DNA from: Elizabethkingia sp. YR214
GTDB taxonomy: Bacteria > Bacteroidota > Bacteroidia > Flavobacteriales > Weeksellaceae
Direction of reading: 5' to 3'
Assembly (NCBI RefSeq): GCF_003058195.1
Contig: NZ_QBUH01000004.1
Span: 310,001 to 374,000, forward strand
Length of the DNA stretch: 64,000 nt
Below the pieces are notes generated by a model. The model was given only the letters and a program-made list of their open reading frames with translations. It was not told the DNA's origin and searched no databases. Every line of letters begins with the position of its first letter. The first letter of the stretch is position 1. A program made the position numbers and the translations under genes. Below are positions 35,850 through 44,474 of this stretch, piece by piece.

Positions 35850-37283
35850 ATGGGAAAGACAGACGGATTTTTATTATATGAGAGAGAATTACCGGTAAAA
35901 GAACTGGCAGAAAGCAGGGTGAAACACTATCAGGAATTCCAACATTTGCCATCTGCTGAATTATTAAATAATCAAGCAGCCCGTTGCATGAACTGTGGAA
36001 TACCTTTTTGCCAGAGTGGTTGCCCGTTGGGGAATGTGATTCCGGAGTTTAATGATGCAGTATACAATAATCAATGGAAGAAAGCATATGATATACTTTC
36101 TACAACCAATAATTTCCCTGAATTTACCGGAAGAATCTGCCCGGCACCTTGTGAAGGATCATGTGTGCTTGGAATAAATGAATTACCGGTAACCATAGAA
36201 GAGATTGAAAAAAATATTATAGAAACAGCTTTCAGGGAAGGCTATGTAAAGCCTCAGATTGCCATTAGCAGAACAGGGAAAAAGGTAGCTGTAGTAGGAT
36301 CAGGTCCTTCCGGGCTGGCTGCAGCAGATCAGTTAAATAAGATGGGGCACTTAGTGACTGTTTTCGAGAGGGATTCGGAAGCAGGAGGATTGTTGAGGTT
36401 TGGAATCCCAGATTTTAAGCTGGATAAGAAAATTGTAGAAAGGAGAATCAGATTAATGGAGCAGGAAGGTGTTGTTTTCAAAACTAACACTAATGTTGGA
36501 ACAGATTATTCTGCGGAAGAACTTGACCGTAATTTTGATGCTGTTGTATTGGCGTTAGGTAGTACAATTCCAAGAGATTTACCTATTCCGAACAGAGAGG
36601 CAAAAGGTATTTATTTTGCCATGGAGTTCCTGAAGCAAAGTAACAAAAGAGTAAGCAATATAGGATTTCTTGAAGAGGAAATTAATGTCAGTGGAAAAAA
36701 GGTGCTTGTAATAGGTGGTGGAGATACAGGTTCGGACTGTATAGGCACCTCTAACAGACAAGGAGCGGAACAGATTCTACAGATTGAGATTATGCCGATG
36801 CCACCAATGCAAAGGGATGAAACAATGCCATGGCCTATGTTTCCAATGGTTCTGAAAACAACGACTTCTCATGATGAGGGTTGTGATAGGAAATGGATGA
36901 TTAACTGTAAAGAGTTTCTGAAAGATGAACAGGGAAATCTGAAAGGAGTAAGAGCTACAGAAGTAGAGTGGGCGAAAGATCCGGTAACGAAGCGTTATAC
37001 ATCTTTTGTAGAAAAGCAAGGATCAGAGTTTATTATTGACTGTGATTATGCTTTTCTGGCAATGGGATTTTTACATGTACAGCATAAAGGATTAGTTGAA
37101 GCTTTAGATATTCAGTTAGATCCAAGACTCAATCTTATTGGTAATGATACTGAATATAAAACGAATCAGGATAAAATTTTTACTTGCGGTGATGCCAGAA
37201 GAGGGCAATCTTTAGTGGTGTGGGCGATTACCGAAGGACGTAAATGCGCAGAGAAGGTGAATATATATATGAAGGAAGATTAA
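35850..37283 (+). CDS. gltD: Glutamate synthase small (beta) subunit
   Basis: This 477-residue flavoprotein supplies electrons from NAD(P)H to GltB. The N-terminal Fe-S region has CMNCGIPFCQSGCPLGN and a second cysteine set (CPAPCEGSCVLG). FAD binding follows at VAVVGSGPSGLAAA, and the NAD(P) site at VLVIGGGDTGSDC. It is translationally close to gltB, with stop and start separated by 5 nt. A terminator follows. Confidence 0.97.
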   Translation: MGKTDGFLLYERELPVKELAESRVKHYQEFQHLPSAELLNNQAARCMNCGIPFCQSGCPLGNVIPEFNDAVYNNQWKKAYDILSTTNNFPEFTGRICPAPCEGSCVLGINELPVTIEEIEKNIIETAFREGYVKPQIAISRTGKKVAVVGSGPSGLAAADQLNKMGHLVTVFERDSEAGGLLRFGIPDFKLDKKIVERRIRLMEQEGVVFKTNTNVGTDYSAEELDRNFDAVVLALGSTIPRDLPIPNREAKGIYFAMEFLKQSNKRVSNIGFLEEEINVSGKKVLVIGGGDTGSDCIGTSNRQGAEQILQIEIMPMPPMQRDETMPWPMFPMVLKTTTSHDEGCDRKWMINCKEFLKDEQGNLKGVRATEVEWAKDPVTKRYTSFVEKQGSEFIIDCDYAFLAMGFLHVQHKGLVEALDIQLDPRLNLIGNDTEYKTNQDKIFTCGDARRGQSLVVWAITEGRKCAEKVNIYMKED

Positions 37284-37302
37284 ACTATTTTTCACACAAA
37301 TG

Positions 37303-37336
37303 AGGCCGTATACCATTGGTAATACGGCCTTTTTTA
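37303..37336 (+). terminator. Intrinsic terminator after gltD
   Basis: AGGCCGTAT / ATACGGCCT with a 10-nt loop and six T. Confidence 0.85.
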
Positions 37337-37374
37337 TCTTTTCTTGTTTGTGAATGGAAAGATTTTTCAGATAA

Positions 37375-38304
37375 TTATTTTCTTAATAAATCTTTTATAC
37401 AATCTCTGTTGAATATAGGAAATAAAAACTGAAACCCTGTATTAGTGAATTTAGCAGAATTTGTTGTAATACCTGTTAAAACTGTTCCTTCTGCCATTTC
37501 ACCTCTCATCATCTTTAAAATAAATGCAGGGATTTTGAGAGGTATAAAAATAGTTCTGTATTTAGTTTTCGCAATTTTAATGATAGCTTGGTGATATGAA
37601 ATAGCATGCGGAGCTGTAATATTATAAGTTCCTTCTACAGATTCATTTTTAATAGCATGGAGATAGGCACGTGTAATATCGTCCAAATGCAGCCAACTCA
37701 TTCTTTGCTTACCATTTCCAAGGATAGGAGCTATTCTAAAGCTTAAAGGCCTCAGAAACTCTTTTAAAGCACCTTCTTTAGGAGACATTACAACACCGGT
37801 TCTCATAATCACTAACCTTTTTCCCGTATCAGCAACAGGCTTTATGCTTTCTTCCCATTTTTGGCATATATTGGCAAGAAACCCCTTTCCTTTAGGAGCA
37901 GTTTCATCAAAGGTCATACGGTTGTCATAATCACCACCATAGTAATTAATACCTGAAGCAGAAATTACAGCTTTAACTTTATTAGGGATTTCTTTAAGGC
38001 TTTTGCATAGAAGTTCAGAGCTTTTGATTCTGCTATTTTCTATTTCCTTTTTTTGGGATTTTGTCCATCTTTTTTTACCAATATTTTCTCCAGCCAGATG
38101 TACAATATAATCGGCTTCTTCAATAGCTTTTTTATCAATTTCTCCTGTGGACGGATTCCAGCCTGCAAATTGAATATTAGTACTTCCTTTGTTTTTGTCG
38201 GGGGTTCGGGAAAGAAGAATTACGTTATAATCTTCTTCCACGAGAAGCTGAGCGAGATGATTTCCGATCAAACCGCTTCCGCCCGTAATTACTACAGTCT
38301 CCAT
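37375..38304 (-). CDS. TIGR01777-type epimerase/oxidoreductase (YfcH-like)
   Basis: This 309-residue extended SDR has the N-terminal Rossmann motif VITGGSGLIGNHLA. The family marker HLAGENIGKKRWT is followed by SASGINYYGG with the Tyr, and there is a DUF1731-like C-terminal tail (about 255-305). The family is widespread but of uncertain biochemical role. The end FLLRK region lacks the common proline-rich finish, so the tail may be divergent. It is convergent with gltD and transcribed alone. Confidence 0.88.
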   Translation of the reverse strand: METVVITGGSGLIGNHLAQLLVEEDYNVILLSRTPDKNKGSTNIQFAGWNPSTGEIDKKAIEEADYIVHLAGENIGKKRWTKSQKKEIENSRIKSSELLCKSLKEIPNKVKAVISASGINYYGGDYDNRMTFDETAPKGKGFLANICQKWEESIKPVADTGKRLVIMRTGVVMSPKEGALKEFLRPLSFRIAPILGNGKQRMSWLHLDDITRAYLHAIKNESVEGTYNITAPHAISYHQAIIKIAKTKYRTIFIPLKIPAFILKMMRGEMAEGTVLTGITTNSAKFTNTGFQFLFPIFNRDCIKDLLRK

Positions 38305-38345
38305 TAAATTTCTTTTTTTATTCAGATTATATAACGGGATAAATC

Positions 38346-38353
38346 CAAAAATA
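38346..38353 (-). promoter_or_regulatory. TAnnTTTG -7 box for the TIGR01777 gene
   Basis: The minus strand reads TATTTTTG, about 42 nt before the start codon. The -33 element is unclear. Confidence 0.4.
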
Positions 38354-38638
38354 TTGAGTTATAATCCGTTACAGTCAGTGAAGTTAATGAAAAAATAAAT
38401 ACATATTTGTTATGAATATTAATTTTATTTAATGGTTTTTGTGAATGATTATTAATATGTGTGGGTATAATTTTTATTAAATATAATTAATAAAAGAATT
38501 AAAATAAGCAATAGAAATCTGATTGATTTATTTTTTTACTAAATTGATTGTTTATTTAATAAAAGGCATAAACATATATTATATAAGGAATAGGTGCAAT
38601 TTTCTGGATTAAAAATTCTTTTTCTTTAAAATTAGATT
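38354..38638. other. AT-rich divergent spacer between TIGR01777 gene and dgt
   Basis: About 285 bases of very low GC lie between the two promoter boxes. No coding frame, RNA fold or repeat beyond simple A/T runs is evident. Confidence 0.5.
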
Positions 38639-38646
38639 TAATTTTG
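38639..38646 (+). promoter_or_regulatory. TAnnTTTG -7 box immediately before dgt
   Basis: TAATTTTG ends only 8 nt before the dgt ATG, so the transcript would have almost no leader. The -33 TTG is not obvious. Confidence 0.45.
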
Positions 38647-38654
38647 GTACCGAA

Positions 38655-40019
38655 ATGAATTTGAATACGATTTATACAACCAAGAGGGCTGGAGTACAGG
38701 AAAGCACAACTGCATCCAGAAGTGCTTATCAAAGAGATTTTGACAGAATTATTTTTTCTTCGGCATTTAGAAGGCTTCAGAATAAGACACAAGTTTTCCC
38801 GTTGCCCGGAAGCGTTTTTGTACATAACAGATTAACTCATTCTCTGGAAGTAGCTTCTGTAGGACGTTCTCTGGGAAGTATAATAGGAGAACATATTGCT
38901 GAAAACTTCGCAGCTGATCTGGGAGAAGAAAGTAGCCTATTTTATCAGTATAATCTGAATAATGTTATTGCTGCAGCTTGCCTTTGTCATGATATTGGTA
39001 ATCCTGCCTTTGGGCATTCAGGAGAAGATGCTATTGCAAGTTATTTTGAAAGAAATGAAAGTTCTCTAAAGCCTCACTTTTCTGAGAGAGAGTGGAATGA
39101 TCTGATTAATTTTGAAGGAAATGCTAATGCGATAAGAGTTTTAACCCAGCAGCAAATAGGCAAGAGTGAAGGAGGACTAATGCTGACAAATACAACACTA
39201 GCTTCTATTGCAAAATATCCTTGTGAATCATCTGCTAAAGATTTTAGTAAAAAGGATCTTCAGCGCAAGAAGTTTGGATTTTTCCAGAGTGAAGAAAAAA
39301 CTTTCGAAGATATTGCTTCATCTGTCAATCTGATTAAGACTTCAGAATCTCCGGTTATCTACAAAAGACATCCGTTTGTATGGTTGGTAGAGGCTGCAGA
39401 TGATATTTGTTATAATATCATCGATATGGAGGATGCACACCGCCTGGGAATTGTAAAAACTGAACCTTGTGAAGAGCTTTTTACTACACTTATAGAATCT
39501 GTAAATTCTGATGACATGCTAAGAGTCAGACAAAACCTTGACCAGATCACCAATGAGAACGAAAGAATTTCTTATTTACGAGCTAAGGTAATAAACTCTC
39601 TGATTTCGAAAACAAAAGAAATTTATATTAAGAATATTCCACAAATCCTGGATGGAAGTCTCAACAAATCGCTTTTAGGAATTTTTGGAGAAGAGTGTGA
39701 TGCTTTAAAAAAAATAGAGAAATATTCTATCGAAAATATCTACCGTCACCGGGCAGTCGTAGAAATTGAAAATGCAGGATATAATGTAATGTACGAATTA
39801 CTTAACCATTTTATTCCTTCAATTCTAAAAAATAAATCGGACAGAAAAAACTATGATAAAATGGCACTACGCCTTCTGCCTAAGCAATTTGTCTATGAAG
39901 GAGTCTCCGATTACCAGAAAGTATTGGGTATTATAGATTATGTATCAGGTATGACGGATAATTATGCAACTGATATCTATCGAAAAATTAAAGGTATTGA
40001 TATCGGAATGACAGTATAA
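38655..40019 (+). CDS. dgt: Deoxyguanosinetriphosphate triphosphohydrolase (dGTPase)
   Basis: This 454-residue HD-domain protein shows the dGTPase pattern RDFDRIIFSSAFRRLQNKTQVFP, NRLTHSLEVASVGRSLG (His of the metal site), CHDIGNPAFGHSGEDA (HD pair) and a second HD-family block near EAADDICYNIIDMEDA. It hydrolyses dGTP to deoxyguanosine and triphosphate, controlling dNTP pools and possibly limiting phage replication. The start fits the family N-terminus (MNLNTIYTTKRAG). It is single, with a palindromic terminator. Confidence 0.95.
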   Translation: MNLNTIYTTKRAGVQESTTASRSAYQRDFDRIIFSSAFRRLQNKTQVFPLPGSVFVHNRLTHSLEVASVGRSLGSIIGEHIAENFAADLGEESSLFYQYNLNNVIAAACLCHDIGNPAFGHSGEDAIASYFERNESSLKPHFSEREWNDLINFEGNANAIRVLTQQQIGKSEGGLMLTNTTLASIAKYPCESSAKDFSKKDLQRKKFGFFQSEEKTFEDIASSVNLIKTSESPVIYKRHPFVWLVEAADDICYNIIDMEDAHRLGIVKTEPCEELFTTLIESVNSDDMLRVRQNLDQITNENERISYLRAKVINSLISKTKEIYIKNIPQILDGSLNKSLLGIFGEECDALKKIEKYSIENIYRHRAVVEIENAGYNVMYELLNHFIPSILKNKSDRKNYDKMALRLLPKQFVYEGVSDYQKVLGIIDYVSGMTDNYATDIYRKIKGIDIGMTV

Positions 40020-40048
40020 TTCTTAAATGAAATATAAATAAAGTAAGA

Positions 40049-40077
40049 AGATCAGAGAATATTCTCTGATCTTTTTT
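40049..40077 (+). terminator. Intrinsic terminator after dgt
   Basis: The perfect palindrome AGATCAGAGAAT / ATTCTCTGATCT is followed by six T. Confidence 0.85.
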
Positions 40078-40176
40078 GTCCGGTTATGTTATCATTTCGT
40101 CATAACACAAATGCAACTAATCAAGTAATTTTTGTACCAGATTATCAAAGACCTCTCTTTGCAAAAAATTTAAGCT

Positions 40177-41085
40177 ATGAGAAAAGGTCTTTTGATCACT
40201 TTTTATTGTATGATCCAATTTTTTTATTGGGCAAATGCACAATCCGGAATCTCCGGAGAACTGAAAACGGAATATATACCTTATTCCAATTACATCCGTC
40301 CGGAAGACAGCACAAAAACTAATTCAAAAAGTAACTTTCGCCGAATACAAATGAATCTTAGTATTCCTTTGTCTGTGAAGAAAACAGAGGATGGTAAGCT
40401 AAAAGCGTGGTCGCTGTTAGTAAGTGGTTCTTATGCTAAGTTGTCTCATAAAGACTATGCTACACAACTATTCCCGGATCAGATGCTGAACGCGCAGATT
40501 GGATTGCAGCATATAAGGCCTTTAGGAGGGAAATGGAGCATGATGATCATGGGAACGGTTGGTGTCTATACTGATTTGGAAAATGTGGACAAGAATGATA
40601 TCCTGGGGCAGGGAGGTGTAGTATTTATAAAGCAGTTTAATCCTAATCTGGCTTTTGGGTTTGGACCAGGAGTAACGACAGCTTTCGGAGTTCCGATGAT
40701 TATGCCTTTCATTTATTTAGACTGGAAAACAGGTACTAAATTTAAGATTAGCGTCAAATTTCCGGAAGAGGCAACTGTTGGCTATCAGTTTTCTGATATG
40801 TTTGCTTTAAAAGCTGTAGTAGGATTAGACGGTATGGTAGTAGAGAGAAAAAAAGAAGATAAATCAATACTACTAGGTTATCAGCAGATAACAGCAGGAT
40901 TAAGACCTGAAATAAAAATCGGGAAATCATTAAGCCTGCGTATTACTGGTGGAAGTGTGCTTGTAAGATCTTTTAATGAGAATGACCGTAGTCTGAAAAG
41001 TATCTTTAAAGAGAAAAAACAAAAAGATCCGAGTTTTACCAACTCATTCTATGCAGCTGTAGCGCTGCGATGGAATCTGCCATAG
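40177..41085 (+). CDS. DUF6268-type outer-membrane beta-barrel protein
   Basis: This 302-residue protein has a signal peptide (about 1-21, ending WANAQ). The remainder is a run of alternating amphipathic beta strands (for example AWSLLVSGSYAKLS, MMIMGTVGVYTDL, KFKISVKFPEE), ending in FYAAVALRWNLP. A final aromatic-rich strand is usual for outer-membrane barrels. I recognise the family as DUF6268; function unknown. It is convergent with a LytTR two-component system, only 8 nt between stops and no terminator between them. Confidence 0.72.
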   Translation: MRKGLLITFYCMIQFFYWANAQSGISGELKTEYIPYSNYIRPEDSTKTNSKSNFRRIQMNLSIPLSVKKTEDGKLKAWSLLVSGSYAKLSHKDYATQLFPDQMLNAQIGLQHIRPLGGKWSMMIMGTVGVYTDLENVDKNDILGQGGVVFIKQFNPNLAFGFGPGVTTAFGVPMIMPFIYLDWKTGTKFKISVKFPEEATVGYQFSDMFALKAVVGLDGMVVERKKEDKSILLGYQQITAGLRPEIKIGKSLSLRITGGSVLVRSFNENDRSLKSIFKEKKQKDPSFTNSFYAAVALRWNLP

Positions 41086-41093
41086 ACAGATTA

Positions 41094-41834
41094 TTATTTA
41101 CTAATGAGCTTCTTATAGACAACCTGATTAAGTAATTCTTCTTTACGGGTTCTGGATATAGGAAGCTCAGTTTTATTAATATACAGACGACCTCCGGAAA
41201 TCATTTCTATGTGAGTGATATTAATTAAAAACGATTTATGAATCCTGAAAAAATGCTCTGCCGAAAGTGATTCTTCAATAGCTTTCATTGTCTGATGGAT
41301 TACGATAGATTTTTCTTTAAAATGCAGTTTAGTATAGTTTTGCATACTTTCAACATAAAGAATATCCACCCAGGAAACTTTTATAAAAGTATCTCCTTGT
41401 CGGACATATAAAAAAGGATCTTCCAACTGAACATTTTTTTTCATTTTTTCAGCCATAATAAATTGCTGCTGAGCTTTATTTACAGCCTGATAAAAACGGT
41501 TAAAAGTTATAGGCTTCAAAAGATAATCGACTACTTGTAATCTATAGCCCTCCAAAGCATATTCCGAATAAGCTGTTGTAAGAATACATAATGGTGGATT
41601 TTCCAGTTGTTCTAAAAATTCAAGCCCCGTTAAATAGGGCATATTGATATCCAGAAAAATAAGATCAATCTGGTTTTCCTGCATTTTAGTATTTGCTTCC
41701 AACGCTGTTGCACAGGTAGCTGTAACTTCTAAAAATTCTATCTGGTCTGCCATATCTTTAAGATGAAATCTTGCCAATGGTTCATCATCTATAATCAGGC
41801 ATTTCATTTTAGGTAAAGTATAATTATTGGTCAT
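41094..41834 (-). CDS. LytTR-family response regulator
   Basis: This 246-residue protein has a receiver domain (about 10-125) with acidic pocket IDDEP and phospho-acceptor Asp62 in LIFLDINMP. A C-terminal LytTR DNA-binding domain (about 145-246) contains FFRIHKSFLIN and ISRTRKEEL. It overlaps the kinase gene by 11 nt if started at 41834; a second start at 41807 (MKCLIIDDE) would remove the overlap and fits many family members. Targets are unknown. Confidence 0.92.
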   Translation of the reverse strand: MTNNYTLPKMKCLIIDDEPLARFHLKDMADQIEFLEVTATCATALEANTKMQENQIDLIFLDINMPYLTGLEFLEQLENPPLCILTTAYSEYALEGYRLQVVDYLLKPITFNRFYQAVNKAQQQFIMAEKMKKNVQLEDPFLYVRQGDTFIKVSWVDILYVESMQNYTKLHFKEKSIVIHQTMKAIEESLSAEHFFRIHKSFLINITHIEMISGGRLYINKTELPISRTRKEELLNQVVYKKLISK

Positions 41835-42885
41835 TTTCGTTGGATAATTTTAGTTTTAAGGATACTTTATAGACGTTTCCTTCTGATTCAATTTTAAGGT
41901 CATGAGTGTCCGGATACTGAAGCTTTAATCGCTTTTCTACATTTTGCAAACCAATTCCGTGAGCTCCGTCTTTCTTTCTGCTCACCACTAAATCCGAATA
42001 AGAGTTTTCTATATAAAAGCTAAGCAGACCTTCTTTTTCTATACATGAAATATTTATATAGCCAGTCTGCCCCGGAAGTCTGCAGACATATTTAAAGGCA
42101 TTTTCAATAAACGGAACAAGAAGAAGGGGTACAATAAGTGCTTTTTTATTTTCAATCAGCCATTCTGCTTTTACATCCAATTCATTTCCCCATCTCAGTT
42201 TCTCTACCTCCACTAAATCCTGTAGATACTGAATTTCCTTGTCTAATACTACCAAATTCTGATTGCAGTGATAAAGTTGGTACCGAAGTATATCTGAAAA
42301 TTTTAACAAAAGAAAAGAAGCCAATTCAGTATTGTTTTTCATAAGAATATGAATATGATTCAGAATGTTGAACATTACATGTGGATTGATCTGATCCTGT
42401 AATAACTTTAACTGGTTTTCCAGGTGTGCTTGTTGAAGAAGGATATGATCCCGTTCTATTTTTCCGTGTTCCTGATAAAACTTTATTCCGCAGGCAGTAC
42501 CATTTATAAGAAGTGATGCAGAAATAGAGAGATAAAAACCTTTCCAGAGGATAGGAATTTGATCCGAAAAATTTGCAGGTAAAGGAGTATTTGTATCGAC
42601 ATGAATGTAAGTAAAAATCAATGAAAATAGGATGCTGAGTGAAAGAATGATCAGGATTGCCTGTATAAGAAACCATTTCATTCTTTTAGCTCTCAGAGCT
42701 TTTGGAAGAAGCTTGACTGTTAAAAGCTGAGTAAAAGCAAAAGAGCTAACTAAAATAGCACAGGTTTGAAATAAAGCATTTAATTTTCCGTCTGTTGCCT
42801 GGAAATTTAGCCAGAGGAAAACGCCAAAAGCAAACCAGAATATTATAGTAAATACATACTTCCTTATAGTAAAAGGTTTTATCAT
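41824..42885 (-). CDS. LytS/YehU-type sensor histidine kinase
   Basis: This 353-residue protein has four N-terminal membrane helices (about 11-28, 38-58, 72-93, 114-134) with little periplasmic sequence. A His_kinase domain follows, with phospho-acceptor His169 in QDQINPHVMFNILN, and an ATPase part with FIENAFKY and GIGLQNVEKRL. It signals to the overlapping LytTR regulator. The stimulus is unknown; the membrane-embedded sensor suggests an envelope or lipid signal. Confidence 0.92.
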   Translation of the reverse strand: MIKPFTIRKYVFTIIFWFAFGVFLWLNFQATDGKLNALFQTCAILVSSFAFTQLLTVKLLPKALRAKRMKWFLIQAILIILSLSILFSLIFTYIHVDTNTPLPANFSDQIPILWKGFYLSISASLLINGTACGIKFYQEHGKIERDHILLQQAHLENQLKLLQDQINPHVMFNILNHIHILMKNNTELASFLLLKFSDILRYQLYHCNQNLVVLDKEIQYLQDLVEVEKLRWGNELDVKAEWLIENKKALIVPLLLVPFIENAFKYVCRLPGQTGYINISCIEKEGLLSFYIENSYSDLVVSRKKDGAHGIGLQNVEKRLKLQYPDTHDLKIESEGNVYKVSLKLKLSNENDQ

Positions 42886-42910
42886 AAATAATGTAGAGTA
42901 GGTTTATAAA

Positions 42911-42940
42911 AAAATAGAAACTACAAATCCGTAGTTTCTA
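42911..42940 (-). terminator. Intrinsic terminator after the 198-residue barrel gene
   Basis: TAGAAACTAC / GTAGTTTCTA with a 6-nt loop and a run of T on the minus strand. Confidence 0.85.
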
Positions 42941-42963
42941 ATTGGTAAAGATAATTTAAGTTT

Positions 42964-43560
42964 TTAGAATAAGAAGTAGCCAATGCCAAGGGAGAAACTA
43001 TGGGGCTTGGATTTAAATTCTTTGCTAACATTAGAAAGACCGGTTTCATATCTCAAGTCTATTGTAAAGTTTTTATAATCCAGTCCGATACCCCCGGTAA
43101 TTCCGATATTGGATTTGTCAAATTTTCTAAAGCTTTCCTGTAAGGCTTTAGAAGCTGAAAGATTATCACTAAATGCGTAGCTGTATACACCTCCTGCAAA
43201 TACTCTTACGTTATAGTCTTTATCATTAATAACTTTGTAACCAATTACTATAGGAATATTGATTGATTTCCATTTTAGCTTTTGAGAACCTTCGCTACCA
43301 GTGTCATAAGATGTTCTTTTTTGATTATATAGGGCTTCCCCCTGTACGTATAAACTACCAAGATCAACCCGAGCCATAGCTCCCAAATGATAGCCATAAT
43401 CGTATTTTCCGGTTAAGCCTGATGAGGTAGATACCCTAGTGAAGTTTCCGCCTCCTTTTACACCTAAATGGAAAATAGAAGGTTGTTGTTGTGCGCTTAC
43501 TTCTACAGAGCAGGTAATACATGCTAATAATACAGTGAGTCCTAAAATTCGTTGTTTCAT
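42964..43560 (-). CDS. Outer-membrane beta-barrel protein (PorT-like family)
   Basis: This 198-residue protein has a signal peptide (about 1-24, ending VSAQ) and a typical small-barrel pattern: FHLGVKGGGNFTRVS at the N-terminus, GYHLGAMARVDLGSLYVQGEALY, GITGGIGLDYKNFTIDLRYE, and a final aromatic strand FSLGIGYFLF. Such eight-stranded porin-family proteins are common in Bacteroidota and of unknown function. It has its own terminator and lies between the LytS kinase and an exported protein. Confidence 0.82.
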   Translation of the reverse strand: MKQRILGLTVLLACITCSVEVSAQQQPSIFHLGVKGGGNFTRVSTSSGLTGKYDYGYHLGAMARVDLGSLYVQGEALYNQKRTSYDTGSEGSQKLKWKSINIPIVIGYKVINDKDYNVRVFAGGVYSYAFSDNLSASKALQESFRKFDKSNIGITGGIGLDYKNFTIDLRYETGLSNVSKEFKSKPHSFSLGIGYFLF

Positions 43561-43663
43561 TGTAAATGTTGTTTAAATCTGACGCAAAACAACGAAGAAG
43601 GCTATTGATACTAAATTTTATTTGATGAATGGTAATGGTAAAAGGATAAGCTGCTAAAATAAA

Positions 43664-43688
43664 AAGCTATCTAGAATTTAGATAGCTT
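43664..43688 (-). terminator. Intrinsic terminator after the 212-residue exported protein gene
   Basis: AAGCTATCTA / TAGATAGCTT with a 5-nt loop, followed by T on the minus strand. Confidence 0.75.
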
Positions 43689-43715
43689 GTGAGTTTTATG
43701 TATGACAGTATAATT

Positions 43716-44354
43716 TTAGCTTTTTTCGTATGGGAAGTTTCTTGAAACCTTTCTCATCATTCTTTCAATTAATAGATCTGTGGAGCTAAAAATATCATCA
43801 TCCATAGATTTAGCAAATCTCCATATCATTTCCCCATCATTGGCATTATTTAGTAACAGGGTTAATGTTCCAGAACCTGTTTTACTTCCAAGACCTCCAA
43901 ATAAAACTGTAGTTACAATGGCGCCAGCTTCACTTCTGGTTTGTATAGTTTCAAATTTTCCACCTAATACAGCATCGACTCCCAAAGCTTTTGCAACTTC
44001 ATCTTTTGTAAAATCATCCATGTGGCTTAGCATACCTGCTTTCTTTAATAATGTATTGGTCTTTTCTATATCCTGAAAAGAAACGGTGTAATTTTTATTT
44101 TTTCTTAAAAGAAATGTATACATACTGGATTGTATGTTTTTTGCCATTGTTTTCTCTTGCTCTTTATTAGTCTCTTCACTATAGTTTTTTGGAAGCTTCT
44201 TATAGGTAATCCTTGTTTCAAAGGGGAGAATTGCTATTTGCTTATGAGACTGTGCCAATTCCTTAAGATTAGGTGCTTCAAAAATTTGTTTTGATGATTG
44301 TGCAGAATAGCTTAGAATGGCTAGTGAAAATAAAATAATAAAAAGTTTTTTCAT
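43716..44354 (-). CDS. Exported protein of unknown function, CsgG/TolB-N-like fold suspected
   Basis: This 212-residue protein has a signal peptide (about 1-18). After it, KQIAILPFETRI and later ALGVDAVLGGKFETIQ resemble the alternating strand-helix pattern of CsgG/DUF799-type anticodon-binding-like domains, where a strand with LPF is followed by a helix and a gene-dosage-like Val-Asp-Ala segment. I do not recognise a named family and the comparison is by eye only. There is no lipobox, so it would be soluble in the periplasm. It has its own terminator. Confidence 0.6.
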   Translation of the reverse strand: MKKLFIILFSLAILSYSAQSSKQIFEAPNLKELAQSHKQIAILPFETRITYKKLPKNYSEETNKEQEKTMAKNIQSSMYTFLLRKNKNYTVSFQDIEKTNTLLKKAGMLSHMDDFTKDEVAKALGVDAVLGGKFETIQTRSEAGAIVTTVLFGGLGSKTGSGTLTLLLNNANDGEMIWRFAKSMDDDIFSSTDLLIERMMRKVSRNFPYEKS

Positions 44355-44449
44355 AAAATAGTTTTAAAATTTGAATGGTGCGAAAATAATAAAAAAATCA
44401 ACAATTGGTGAAAAATTAATTTTAGAATTTTGTCTACTACTTTAGATAA

Positions 44450-44474
44450 AAAAACCGGCTTATGATGCCGGTTT
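44450..44474 (-). terminator. Terminator overlapping the 3' end of the kinase gene
   Basis: AAACCGGC / GCCGGTTT: the first arm encodes the last codons of the kinase and the loop contains its TAA stop, followed by a run of T. It ends the GH109 operon. Confidence 0.85.

Noticed and set aside
38556-38825. 89-residue frame on the minus strand over the dgt start
   Set aside because: It is opposite the dGTPase N-terminus and has no family features, so I treat it as a shadow.
41086-41093. Missing terminator between the DUF6268 and LytTR genes
   Set aside because: The stops are 8 nt apart and no hairpin fits; the transcripts may overlap, but nothing here can be shown from sequence alone.
42326-42676. 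116-residue frame opposite or within the histidine kinase
   Set aside because: It overlaps a clear LytS-type kinase in another frame, with low-complexity composition.
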